50,302 bases of DNA from Ruminococcaceae bacterium UBA4871 (GTDB lineage: Bacteria; Bacillota; Clostridia; Oscillospirales; Acutalibacteraceae), in assembly GCA_002399445.1 (NCBI GenBank), contig DHDR01000019.1, positions 141,296 through 191,597 of the forward strand. The letters are read 5' to 3'. Shown in pieces: positions 9,024 to 16,861 of the stretch. Within the stretch, counting starts at the first letter, position 1; every line of letters begins with the position of its first letter. The translations under genes were made by a program, and so were the position numbers. Under the pieces are notes generated by a model, which did not search any database, was not told the DNA's origin, and saw only the letters and a program-made list of their open reading frames with translations.

Positions 9024-9570
9024 ACCAGATAAAGTCGGAAAAATCATCCTTTGTAAACCACTCAAAACTGACTGCCAGTACAATCAAATGGTTTGCCATT
9101 GTTTGTATGCTTGCCGATCATATTGGGTGGGGATTTTTCCCTGTATTATCTCCTATTGGGGTGGTCTTGCATATATTGGGCCGCATTACTGCGCCTTGTA
9201 TGTGCTTTTTCATTGCAGAAGGCTATATGCATACTCGCAATATTAAAAATTATCTGTTGCGGCTAGGTATTTTTGCAATTATTCCTTGGCCATGTTATAC
9301 CTTTTTTGCGAAAGGTCAGATAACCTTTTCATTTGGTTCTTTAGGAATGATTCTGTAGCATCTGTTTTCATGGCTCTTTCTGCATTATTTATGACAACCC
9401 CACGTTTCTTTTTCGTTCAAATGTGTGTACTTTTGGCCTTAATTCCACTTTTCTATTACAATGGGCAGCGCGGTGGTGAAAGTCACCCTGCACTAAATAA
9501 ATGGTTTTTTTATATTTTTTACCCAGCTCATCTCTTCTTGCTGGGATTCCTGAAATGTTGGATCTTTTAA
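9020..9570 (+). pseudogene. TraX-like membrane protein, frame-disrupted
   Basis: The first frame (9020-9358, 112 residues) starts in the aconitase stop codon and reads like a TraX family protein: IKWFAIVCMLADHIGWGFFP, a second membrane segment, then GRITAPCMCFFIAEGYMHTRNIKNYLLRLGIFAIIPWPCY. It ends at a TAG. The C-terminal part continues in another frame up to 9570 (MTTPRFFFVQMCVLLALIPLFYYN...KWFFYIFYPAHLFLLGFLK), matching the usual TraX C-terminus. The two parts together give about 185 residues, shorter than the roughly 220-250 usual for the family, so a small internal loss near 9345-9395 plus a frameshift is likely. TraX acetylates F-pilin in plasmids; the role of chromosomal clostridial homologues is not established. 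A sequencing error cannot be excluded. Confidence 0.7.
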
Positions 9571-9622
9571 CAGAGTATTGGATATATTCTGTTGTTGAAA
9601 TTTGATTTGCGGAGGTACTTTT

Positions 9623-10831
9623 ATGGACAAAATAAAGATGAAAACACCGCTTGTCGAGATGGACGGCGATGAAATGACGCGCGTGATTTGGAAAATGATT
9701 AAAGATATTCTGTTAACCCCATACATAGATTTAAAAACCGAATATTATGACTTGGGTCTGAAGCATCGGGATGAAACGAACGATCAAATTACAATTGATG
9801 CTGCGGAAGCTACCAAAAAATATGGTGTAGCTGTAAAATGTGCAACAATTACCCCGAATGCAGCCCGCATGAAAGAATATAATTTGCATAAGATGTGGAA
9901 AAGCCCCAATGGTACCATTCGCGCCATTTTGGATGGCACAGTTTTCCGTGCACCGATTTTAGTAAAAGGCATAACACCCTATATTCCAACGTGGAAAAAG
10001 CCAATTACAATCGCCCGCCATGCTTATGGTGACCTTTATAAAAATGTTGAAATGACAGTGCCCGCTGGTTCCAAAGCGGAGCTGGTCGTAACAGACAAGG
10101 ACGGGAAAGAAAAACGGCAGACCATTCATGAGTTCAAGGATTCCGGTGTTATTCAGGGACAGCATAATCTGGATCCATCCATCACTTCCTTTGCACATGC
10201 ATGCTTTAACTATGCACTCACAACAAAACAGGACCTTTGGTTTGCCTCAAAAGATACCATTTCCAAAATTTATGATCATCGATTCAAAGATATTTTTCAA
10301 GAAATCTATGAAAAGGAGTATGCAAAAAAGTTTCAAGCTGCAGGCATAACTTATTTCTATACTTTGATCGATGACGCAGTTGCGCGCGTGATTCGCAGCC
10401 AAGGCGGTTACATCTGGGCCTGTAAAAATTATGACGGCGATGTTATGAGTGATATGATAGCAACTGCATTTGGCAGCCTTGCCATGATGACCAGCGTGCT
10501 GGTGTCTCCTACCGGCGTGTACGAATATGAAGCTGCACATGGTACGGTTCAACGGCATTATTATAAATATCTGAAAGGAGAAACTACCAGCACAAACAGT
10601 GTCGCTACCCTTTTTGCATGGACCGGCGCATTGAAAAAGCGTGGTGAACTAGATCATTTGCCAAGTCTGACTGAATTTGGAAGCAAGCTTGAAAAGGCTG
10701 CTATTCAGACCATTGAAGATGGTGTGATGACCGGTGACATGTATCAACTCTCCACTTTGAAGAAGAAGCGCAAAGTGGATACGGAGACTTTCTTGAAAGA
10801 AATCAATGTTCGCCTTCAGACTCTTTTATAA
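9623..10831 (+). CDS. icd: NADP-dependent isocitrate dehydrogenase
   Basis: A 402-residue enzyme that converts isocitrate to 2-oxoglutarate with NADP+. The sequence is of the eukaryote-like dimeric subfamily (IDH1/IDH2 type) rather than the E. coli Icd type: VEMDGDEMTRVIW at the N-terminus, MWKSPNGTIRAILDGTVFR, ITIARHAYGDLYK with the substrate-binding Arg at residue 132 (same number as in human IDH1), IWACKNYDGDVMSD with metal-binding Asp residues, and EAAHGTVQRHYY. The ATG at 9623 has GGAGGT 6 nt upstream; an open frame extends 7 codons further but over that Shine-Dalgarno. It lies 52 nt after the traX remnant and is likely cotranscribed with aconitase. Confidence 0.94.
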   Translation: MDKIKMKTPLVEMDGDEMTRVIWKMIKDILLTPYIDLKTEYYDLGLKHRDETNDQITIDAAEATKKYGVAVKCATITPNAARMKEYNLHKMWKSPNGTIRAILDGTVFRAPILVKGITPYIPTWKKPITIARHAYGDLYKNVEMTVPAGSKAELVVTDKDGKEKRQTIHEFKDSGVIQGQHNLDPSITSFAHACFNYALTTKQDLWFASKDTISKIYDHRFKDIFQEIYEKEYAKKFQAAGITYFYTLIDDAVARVIRSQGGYIWACKNYDGDVMSDMIATAFGSLAMMTSVLVSPTGVYEYEAAHGTVQRHYYKYLKGETTSTNSVATLFAWTGALKKRGELDHLPSLTEFGSKLEKAAIQTIEDGVMTGDMYQLSTLKKKRKVDTETFLKEINVRLQTLL

Positions 10832-10889
10832 GTATGACTGTCCATATTTTGGGTGATAGGAAGTCACTCACAGAAAGAAGGTATTTCGA

Positions 10890-11543
10890 TTGCCAAAGCG
10901 TGATAATATCTCTATGTCTGTTATCCGCCGGCTTCCACGGTACTATCGTTTTTTAAATCAGTTAAAACGAGATGGCGTTACCCGTATTTCTTCAACGGAG
11001 CTTTCTGCAAAATTGGGCCTGACGGCTTCACAGATTCGTCAGGATCTCAATTGTTTCGGCGGCTTTGGTCAGCAGGGATATGGTTATATTGTTGAACAGC
11101 TTGCTGCTGAGATCGGTCGAATTCTTGGAATAGAGCATAATTATAAAACTGTACTTTTTGGCGCTGGTAATTTAGGCCGGGCAATTGCTTCTCACATGGA
11201 TTTTAAGGAACTTGGCTTTCAGCTTATCGGAATTTTCGATGTTTCTCCTGAAAAAATTGGTACCATCATCCGCGGCACTGAAGTAATGGATGCCACATAT
11301 TTTGAAGAATTTTGTAAAAAGTATAAACCGGAAATGGCCACGCTTTGTATCCCCCGCACGGAGGTGGAGGCCATGATAGACCGTCTGTATCCGCTCGGTA
11401 TCCACAGTTATTGGAATTTCAGCCATTATGATATTACCATAAAATATCCGGATGCAATCGTTGAAAACGTTCATTTAAACGACAGTTTGCTTACACTTTG
11501 TTATCAAATCAGTCACAATAAGGACATGAAAAAGAAAAAATAA
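10890..11543 (+). CDS. rex: Redox-sensing transcriptional repressor Rex
   Basis: A 217-residue repressor that senses the NADH/NAD+ ratio. The N-terminal winged helix covers about residues 8-78 (SVIRRLPRYYRFLNQL, LGLTASQIRQDLNCFGGFGQQGYGY), and the C-terminal Rossmann domain starts with VLFGAGNLGRAIASH. Rex typically represses fermentation genes in Clostridia when NADH is low. The start is a TTG with AGAAGG about 8 nt upstream; an ATG eight codons later (MSVIRRLP) is the alternative. It follows icd by 58 nt on the same strand, so its expression may be tied to the oxidative TCA arm. I found no good Rex box in the window. Confidence 0.93.
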   Translation: MPKRDNISMSVIRRLPRYYRFLNQLKRDGVTRISSTELSAKLGLTASQIRQDLNCFGGFGQQGYGYIVEQLAAEIGRILGIEHNYKTVLFGAGNLGRAIASHMDFKELGFQLIGIFDVSPEKIGTIIRGTEVMDATYFEEFCKKYKPEMATLCIPRTEVEAMIDRLYPLGIHSYWNFSHYDITIKYPDAIVENVHLNDSLLTLCYQISHNKDMKKKK

Positions 11544-11595
11544 AAAACATCAGCTGCAGAATTTCCTTTGATTTCTGCAGCTGATGTTTTTTTAT
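11544..11595. terminator. Bidirectional terminator between rex and pyrG
   Basis: A 15-bp perfect stem (11547-11561 with 11573-11587) whose arms are flanked by A-run and T-run, so it works for rex on the plus strand and for pyrG on the minus strand. Confidence 0.9.
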
Positions 11596-11613
11596 TGCTA
11601 AATATAAAATTTG

Positions 11614-13227
11614 TTATAGGCTCTTTTTCGTTTTGTACTGTTTCGCAGCAGCAACTAACCCTTTAAATAGCGGATGCGGACGGTTCGGACGGGATTTAAA
11701 CTCTGGATGGAACTGACTGCCAATAAAAAATGGATGAGCATTGATTTCCATCATCTCGATAATCCGATCATCCGGACTCTTTCCGGCAAATGTAATACCT
11801 GCCTTTTCCATGCGATCCCGATAATCATTATTGACTTCATAACGGTGGCGGTGACGTTCGTAAATTAACGGCTCATTTCCATAGAGATTTGCTGCCAAGG
11901 TACCCGGGGTTAGTTTGCATGGATATTTTCCAAGACGCATCGTACCGCCCAACTGTGCCACGTCTTTTTGCTCGGGCATAAGGTCAATAACATGATTTTT
12001 ACTCTGTGGATCAAATTCAGCAGAATTTGCATCTTTCAAGCCCATCACATCTCGTGCATATTCCACAATAGCAAGCTGCATTCCTAAACAGATGCCCAAA
12101 AATGGAACTTTGTTTTCCCGCGCCCAACGAATGGCAATAATCATCCCTTCAATGCCACGTTCACCAAATCCGCCTGGAACCAAAACGCCATCGACGTCCT
12201 TCAGTACTTCTCCTACATTTTCATCTGTAATCTTTTCAGAATCGACCCATTGCACATCGACATTCACATGGTTACCAATACCACCATGCGTTAGTGCTTC
12301 CGCAACACTGAGATAGGCATCACGCAGTTCCACATATTTGCCAACCAGTGCAATTTTGACACTATCTGTTAGAGAAAGCGCCGTATGCACCATACTGATC
12401 CAATCAGAAAGGTCTGGACCTCGAGTATCCAAAGAAAGGCGACGACAAACAATCTCGTCCAGTTTTTCATCGCGAAGAGCAAGCGGCACTTCATAAAGCA
12501 GCGGTAAATCCAAATTTTCAATTACACAATCCTCGCGGACGTTGCAAAACAGCGCAATTTTTTTCTTGACATCCTCACCAATCGGCTTTTCAGACCGCAA
12601 CACAATAACATCCGGCTGAATGCCAATAGACAGCAGTTCTTTCACACTGTGCTGTGTTGGTTTTGATTTATGTTCGTGGGAGCAATTCAGATATGGTACG
12701 AGTGTAACATGAATGAACATACAATTTTCACGGCCCTCTTCCGTGGCAAACTGACGAATCGCCTCCAAAAAGGGCTGACTTTCAATATCGCCAACCGTAC
12801 CGCCAACTTCAATAATGGCAACATCTACATTATCACGAGTAGCGGAAATACGTTCCTTAATTTCATTCGTAATGTGCGGAATTACCTGCACGGTGCTTCC
12901 GCCATAGTCGCCATTACGTTCTTTCTGAATAACATTATAGTAAATGCGTCCGGAGGTAACGTTGCTATTCTGGGAAAGGCTCTCATCAATAAAACGTTCA
13001 TAATGGCCCAAGTCCAGATCTGTTTCAGCGCCATCATCTGTCACAAAAACTTCTCCATGTTGGAAAGGATTCATTGTACCAGGATCCACATTCAGATAGG
13101 GATCAAATTTTTGCATCGTAACACGCAAGCCGCGTGCCTTCAACAGACGACCAAGAGAAGCTGCCGTAATTCCCTTTCCCAACCCTGAAACAACGCCGCC
13201 TGTAACAAAGATATATTTTGCTGCCAT
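11614..13227 (-). CDS. pyrG: CTP synthase
   Basis: A 537-residue enzyme that aminates UTP to CTP with glutamine or ammonia. The N-terminal amidoligase domain opens with KYIFVTGGVVSGLGKGI (P-loop) and holds the CTP-feedback/UTP region. The C-terminal class I glutamine amidotransferase has FLGICLGMQLA with the nucleophilic Cys and GSQFHPEFKS with the catalytic His. The ATG at 13227 (MAAKYIF) has GGAGG 5 nt upstream; the longer open reading begins four codons earlier, before that Shine-Dalgarno. It has its own promoter and shares a terminator with rex. Confidence 0.96.
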   Translation of the reverse strand: MAAKYIFVTGGVVSGLGKGITAASLGRLLKARGLRVTMQKFDPYLNVDPGTMNPFQHGEVFVTDDGAETDLDLGHYERFIDESLSQNSNVTSGRIYYNVIQKERNGDYGGSTVQVIPHITNEIKERISATRDNVDVAIIEVGGTVGDIESQPFLEAIRQFATEEGRENCMFIHVTLVPYLNCSHEHKSKPTQHSVKELLSIGIQPDVIVLRSEKPIGEDVKKKIALFCNVREDCVIENLDLPLLYEVPLALRDEKLDEIVCRRLSLDTRGPDLSDWISMVHTALSLTDSVKIALVGKYVELRDAYLSVAEALTHGGIGNHVNVDVQWVDSEKITDENVGEVLKDVDGVLVPGGFGERGIEGMIIAIRWARENKVPFLGICLGMQLAIVEYARDVMGLKDANSAEFDPQSKNHVIDLMPEQKDVAQLGGTMRLGKYPCKLTPGTLAANLYGNEPLIYERHRHRYEVNNDYRDRMEKAGITFAGKSPDDRIIEMMEINAHPFFIGSQFHPEFKSRPNRPHPLFKGLVAAAKQYKTKKSL

Positions 13228-13292
13228 AATATCCTCCATCCGCTTAAAATCACTCTTTTACCGTCTATCTGATAAAAAACAATACTTATTAG

Positions 13293-13322
13293 ATTATATC
13301 TCTGCAAGCCTGTGCTTGTCAA
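13293..13322 (-). promoter_or_regulatory. SigmaA promoter of pyrG
   Basis: On the minus strand TTGACA (13322-13317), 18-nt spacer, TATAAT (13298-13293). The spacer holds an inverted repeat CAAGC-ACAG-GCTTG (13305-13318). The leader is about 60 nt and its predicted start does not show the run of G used for pyrG attenuation by slippage in Bacillus. Confidence 0.8.
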
Positions 13323-13406
13323 GGTAAACGGGCTTTACTTTTTATTGAAAACTCTGTTCTAAAAAAGGAACAATCATAAACCAGCTTTTTAAAAGTGTCA
13401 AATTTA

Positions 13407-14399
13407 TCAAGTGAAATTCGGCGATGTATTCTGAACGGTTATTTCTCCTGAGCTAATCGCAACAATACTGCCATCATGATATTGAACAGTGAGTTGACCA
13501 AACTGATCTATATCAAGAACTTTTGCTTCAACAGTTTGCTGTTTATTCCTTTGCAGCAGAACTTTTTCCCCAATAATATTTGAATGATTTTTGTAAAAAT
13601 CAAGTGCTTCTTTTGCACTGCCATTTTGTTTGAGTTGGTGATACTGTATCTCAAATTCAGATAAAATAGCCGCCGTTAGCTTTTGCCGGGATACACGGTA
13701 ACCAAGTTCAATTTTTAAAGATGATGCTTTTGATAAAAGCGATTTAGAGAAATCCTGACGTGTTTGGTTAACATTGATGCCAATACCAAGTATAAGATAA
13801 TCCAACTGATCAATTTCTCCCGAACCTTCCGTTAAAATTCCGCATAATTTTTTTCCGTTTACATAAACATCATTCGGCCATTTAAACTGCACGCTGCACC
13901 CAAACGGTAGCAAAGCTTTTCCCACAGCGACACATCCCAGCAGAGAAAGTAAAGAACTGCCAGAAAAGTCCAATTCCGGACGCAAAATAACCGACATATA
14001 TATGCCTTTATAAGGCGCAGAAATCCATCTTTTCCCGACTTTACCTTTTCCTTGCGTCTGTTGCTCCGCTATAACGACAGTACCCTCTGGTTCACCATGT
14101 TCCGCCAGCTCTTTTGCCTTATTATTAGTGGAATCCAATTGATTAAAATGAATGATTTGATGGGGAAAACATGACTTTTTAAGGTATGGCATGACTTCAC
14201 TGGAAGTCAACAAATCCGGGCATGAAATTAGTTTATAACCATTTTTAGTTTCAGATTCAATTTCATAGCCTGCTGCCTGCAGTTGTTTAATGGATTTCCA
14301 CACGGCAGCTCTTGTAACACCAAACTGCTCACTAATTTTCTGTCCTGAAACAAATGAAGACGGATTTTGTTTTAAAATTTTCAAAATTTTCTGTTTCAT
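13407..14399 (-). CDS. birA: Biotin-protein ligase / biotin operon repressor
   Basis: A bifunctional BirA of about 330 residues. The N-terminal winged helix (FVSGQKISEQFGVTRAAVWKSIKQL) binds the biotin operator; the central ligase domain has TQGKGKVGKRWISAPYKGIYMSVIL (biotinyl-AMP loop) and FKWPNDVYVNGKKLCGILTE; an SH3-like C-terminal domain ends the protein. The start MKQKILKIL is chosen by comparison with family N-termini; the open frame extends nine codons further but with no better Shine-Dalgarno. It is divergent from bioY-bioB-bioD-bioA, whose promoter carries a matching operator, so the repressor and its main target are side by side. It also biotinylates carriers of biotin enzymes such as the decarboxylase whose membrane subunits lie at 38-40 kb. 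Confidence 0.93.
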   Translation of the reverse strand: MKQKILKILKQNPSSFVSGQKISEQFGVTRAAVWKSIKQLQAAGYEIESETKNGYKLISCPDLLTSSEVMPYLKKSCFPHQIIHFNQLDSTNNKAKELAEHGEPEGTVVIAEQQTQGKGKVGKRWISAPYKGIYMSVILRPELDFSGSSLLSLLGCVAVGKALLPFGCSVQFKWPNDVYVNGKKLCGILTEGSGEIDQLDYLILGIGINVNQTRQDFSKSLLSKASSLKIELGYRVSRQKLTAAILSEFEIQYHQLKQNGSAKEALDFYKNHSNIIGEKVLLQRNKQQTVEAKVLDIDQFGQLTVQYHDGSIVAISSGEITVQNTSPNFT

Positions 14400-14533
14400 A
14401 TTTCGCACTCTCATTTTATGATTCATTATTTGATCTTTAATATTATATCATATTTTGTCTTGCGGAAATGGCTTGTCCTTAAGAACTTCATAACTTATTT
14501 TATTATATTCAGCCATTCAATTTCACAAAACAG

Positions 14534-14562
14534 TTGACAATGAACTGCTTTTTTTCTATAAT
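14534..14562 (+). promoter_or_regulatory. SigmaA promoter of the biotin operon
   Basis: TTGACA (14534-14539), 17-nt spacer, TATAAT (14557-14562): a full consensus promoter. The last base of the -10 is the first base of the left half of the BirA operator. Confidence 0.88.
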
Positions 14563-14592
14563 GTAAACCTATAGGAGGTAATTAGGTTGACA
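14562..14592 (+). promoter_or_regulatory. BirA operator over bioY RBS and start codon
   Basis: Inverted half-sites TGTAAACC (14562-14569) and GGTTGACA (14585-14592) separated by 15 nt match the Firmicute BirA box (TTGTTAACC-N14-16-GGTTAACAA type). The site begins at the -10 end, spans the Shine-Dalgarno AGGAGGT (14573-14579) and contains the TTG start of bioY at 14587. Confidence 0.82.
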
Positions 14593-15162
14593 AATAAATT
14601 TTTCATTCAGGACATGGCTCTCTGCGGTCTTTTCACCGCACTGATTATAGTGGGCGCATACATACACATTCCTCTTCCTCTAGGCGACTATTACACGCTT
14701 CAGCTGCTTTTTGTACTTCTAGCCGGATTACTTTTAGGGGCAAAACGAGGCACTATTTCCACTGCCGTATATGTAGCACTTGGGCTATTCGGGCTGCCTG
14801 TTTTTGCCGGCGGAGGTGGACCCGGTTATGTTTTGAATCCAAGTTTTGGTTATCTACCCGGCTTTATAGTCGGTGCATGGATTGCTGGTATGCTGGTAAA
14901 ACGGCTGCGAACCGTTAGTTTAAAACATTTGCTGATTGCCTGCTATTCCGCATTGTTCTTTGTCTATGCGTTCGGGCTTCCCTACAAATATCTGATTCTC
15001 AACTTCTACCTGCATACGCCGGTCACTTGGGCTGTTATTTTAGCTGCTTGTTTTCCAATTGACATCCCATGTGACATCACCCTTTGTTTTTTCTGTGCCT
15101 GTTTGGCAAAAAAGCTGTGCCCTATTACGAACAGACTTCTTCGGGCAGTACCGGCAAAATAA
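14587..15162 (+). CDS. bioY: Biotin transporter substrate-binding S component BioY
   Basis: A 191-residue membrane protein with about six membrane segments; BioY binds biotin and works alone or with an ECF energising module. Family signs: QDMALCGLFTALIIVGAYIHIPLP at the start, YTLQLLFVLLAGLLLGAKRGTIS, LGLFGLPVFAGGGGPGYVLNPSFGYLPGF (substrate-binding loop) and the basic C-terminus. The start is TTG with AGGAGGT 7 nt upstream; the start codon lies within the BirA operator. First gene of the biotin operon. Confidence 0.93.
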   Translation: MTNKFFIQDMALCGLFTALIIVGAYIHIPLPLGDYYTLQLLFVLLAGLLLGAKRGTISTAVYVALGLFGLPVFAGGGGPGYVLNPSFGYLPGFIVGAWIAGMLVKRLRTVSLKHLLIACYSALFFVYAFGLPYKYLILNFYLHTPVTWAVILAACFPIDIPCDITLCFFCACLAKKLCPITNRLLRAVPAK

Positions 15163-15198
15163 GAGTAAATAAAATATTGGAAAAGGAGTTGAATAAGC

Positions 15199-16167
15199 TT
15201 GACAGTTCAGCAATTAAAAGAAAAAATTTTTTCCCGCAAACAAATCAGCAAGCCGGAAGCAATGTTTCTGACTACCGCGCCTATGGATCAACTGTGCCCT
15301 GCAGCAAATGAAATTCGAAAACATTTCTGCGGAAATAGTTTTGATATTTGTACTATTATTAACGCAAAAAGTGGAAAGTGCAGCGAGGACTGTAAATTCT
15401 GTGCACAGTCCTCGCACTATCATACTTCTACTGAAACCTACCCTTTACTTGATACAGATAAAATTCTGGAGGAAGCAAAATATAATGATGTACGCGGCGT
15501 ACTCCGCTATGGCATTGTAACTTCCGGCAAAAATCTGACCGATGCAGAAGTAGATAAACTTTGCAACAGCATTCGCGCTGTTACAAAAGAAACAAGTATT
15601 CAAGTTTGTGTTTCATGCGGATTGCTGACAGAGCCGCAATTTCAAAAGATCAAAAGAGCGGGTGCAACCCGCGTCCACAATAACCTCGAATCTTCCCCCT
15701 GCTATTTTCAGCAAGTCTGTACAACACACACAACCGCCGAAAAAGTTGCTACATTAAAAGCCGCCAAACGTGCCGGCCTGAGTCTCTGCTCCGGCGGCAT
15801 TATGGGAATGGGAGAAACAATGGAAGACCGTATTGACATGGTGCTGCTTCAGCGGAAGCTAGGCATTAAATCGATTCCTGTTAATATGCTGAATCCGATT
15901 CCGGGCACACCTTATGCACATAATCAAGTTTTATCCAACGAAGAAATGTGCCGTACAGTGGCTATTTTTCGTTTTTTGATTCCGGATGCTTCCATCCGGC
16001 TTGCTGGCGGCCGTGGGCTTTTGCCGGATAAAGGAGAAGCCTGTTTCAGAAGCGGCGCAAATGCGGCAATTTCCGGAGACATGCTTACGACTTCCGGTTA
16101 TACCATCGAATCAGATTTGGCTCTGTTGAAAAAACTAGGTTATGAGGTGAAACTGCAAAATGAGTAA
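15199..16167 (+). CDS. bioB: Biotin synthase
   Basis: A 322-residue radical SAM enzyme that inserts sulfur into dethiobiotin. The [4Fe-4S] motif CSEDCKFC has cysteines at residues 61, 65 and 68, followed by AQSSHY. Other blocks are RVHNNLESSPCYF, GGIMGMGETMEDRIDM and PVNMLNPIPGTP. Start is TTG with AAAGGAG about 10 nt upstream. The stop codon region overlaps the start of bioD by 8 nt, so the two are translated together. Confidence 0.95.
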   Translation: MTVQQLKEKIFSRKQISKPEAMFLTTAPMDQLCPAANEIRKHFCGNSFDICTIINAKSGKCSEDCKFCAQSSHYHTSTETYPLLDTDKILEEAKYNDVRGVLRYGIVTSGKNLTDAEVDKLCNSIRAVTKETSIQVCVSCGLLTEPQFQKIKRAGATRVHNNLESSPCYFQQVCTTHTTAEKVATLKAAKRAGLSLCSGGIMGMGETMEDRIDMVLLQRKLGIKSIPVNMLNPIPGTPYAHNQVLSNEEMCRTVAIFRFLIPDASIRLAGGRGLLPDKGEACFRSGANAAISGDMLTTSGYTIESDLALLKKLGYEVKLQNE

Positions 16168-16843
16168 AAATCTTTTTATTACCGGCACTGATACTGATGT
16201 TGGCAAAACATATATCACCGGACTGATTGTGAAAAAAATGATCCATACAGGTTACGATACAACCTATTTTAAGGCCGCCGCCTCTGGTAATGAACGGGAT
16301 CGAAGCGGTCATTTAGTCTGCGGCGATGCCAAGCTGGTCAAAGAACTTTCCGGACTAAAAGATGAACTTTCAGAACTTGTCCCCTTCGTTTATGAAATTG
16401 CGGTTTCTCCGCATTTGGCTTCCCGCATTGAAGGAAATCCGGTAGATATGCAGATTGTAAAACAATATTACAGTCATCTTGCCGCGAAGCATGATTATCT
16501 TGCCATGGAAGGAAGCGGCGGTATCCTCTGCCCTATTATTTTTAAGGAGAAAGAGCTGTGGCTGGAAGATATCATTCAAACATTCCATATGAACAGTGTG
16601 ATTGTGGCTAATGCAGGACTTGGTACGATCAATCACACGGTACTAACATCAGAATATATGAAACAAAAAAATTTACCAATCAAAGGAATTATTCTGAACC
16701 ACTTTCATCCCGGCAACATAATGGAAGAAGACAACGCCAAAATGATAGAACATCGTTCCGGTGTTCCGATACTTTGCTATGTTAAAGACGGAGACACGGA
16801 CTTGAATATCGACGGTAAGCTACTTGCTTCCCTTTTCAACTGA
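16160..16843 (+). CDS. bioD: Dethiobiotin synthetase
   Basis: A 227-residue ATP-dependent carboxylase that closes the ureido ring of dethiobiotin from diaminopelargonate and CO2. The P-loop GTDTDVGKT is at residues 8-16, followed by the Lys of YFKAAASG, and EGSGGILCPI provides the second nucleotide/substrate loop. Starts inside the end of bioB (8-nt overlap) and ends 18 nt before bioA. Confidence 0.94.
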   Translation: MSKNLFITGTDTDVGKTYITGLIVKKMIHTGYDTTYFKAAASGNERDRSGHLVCGDAKLVKELSGLKDELSELVPFVYEIAVSPHLASRIEGNPVDMQIVKQYYSHLAAKHDYLAMEGSGGILCPIIFKEKELWLEDIIQTFHMNSVIVANAGLGTINHTVLTSEYMKQKNLPIKGIILNHFHPGNIMEEDNAKMIEHRSGVPILCYVKDGDTDLNIDGKLLASLFN

Positions 16844-16861
16844 AAGGAATGGTGAAAAAAC

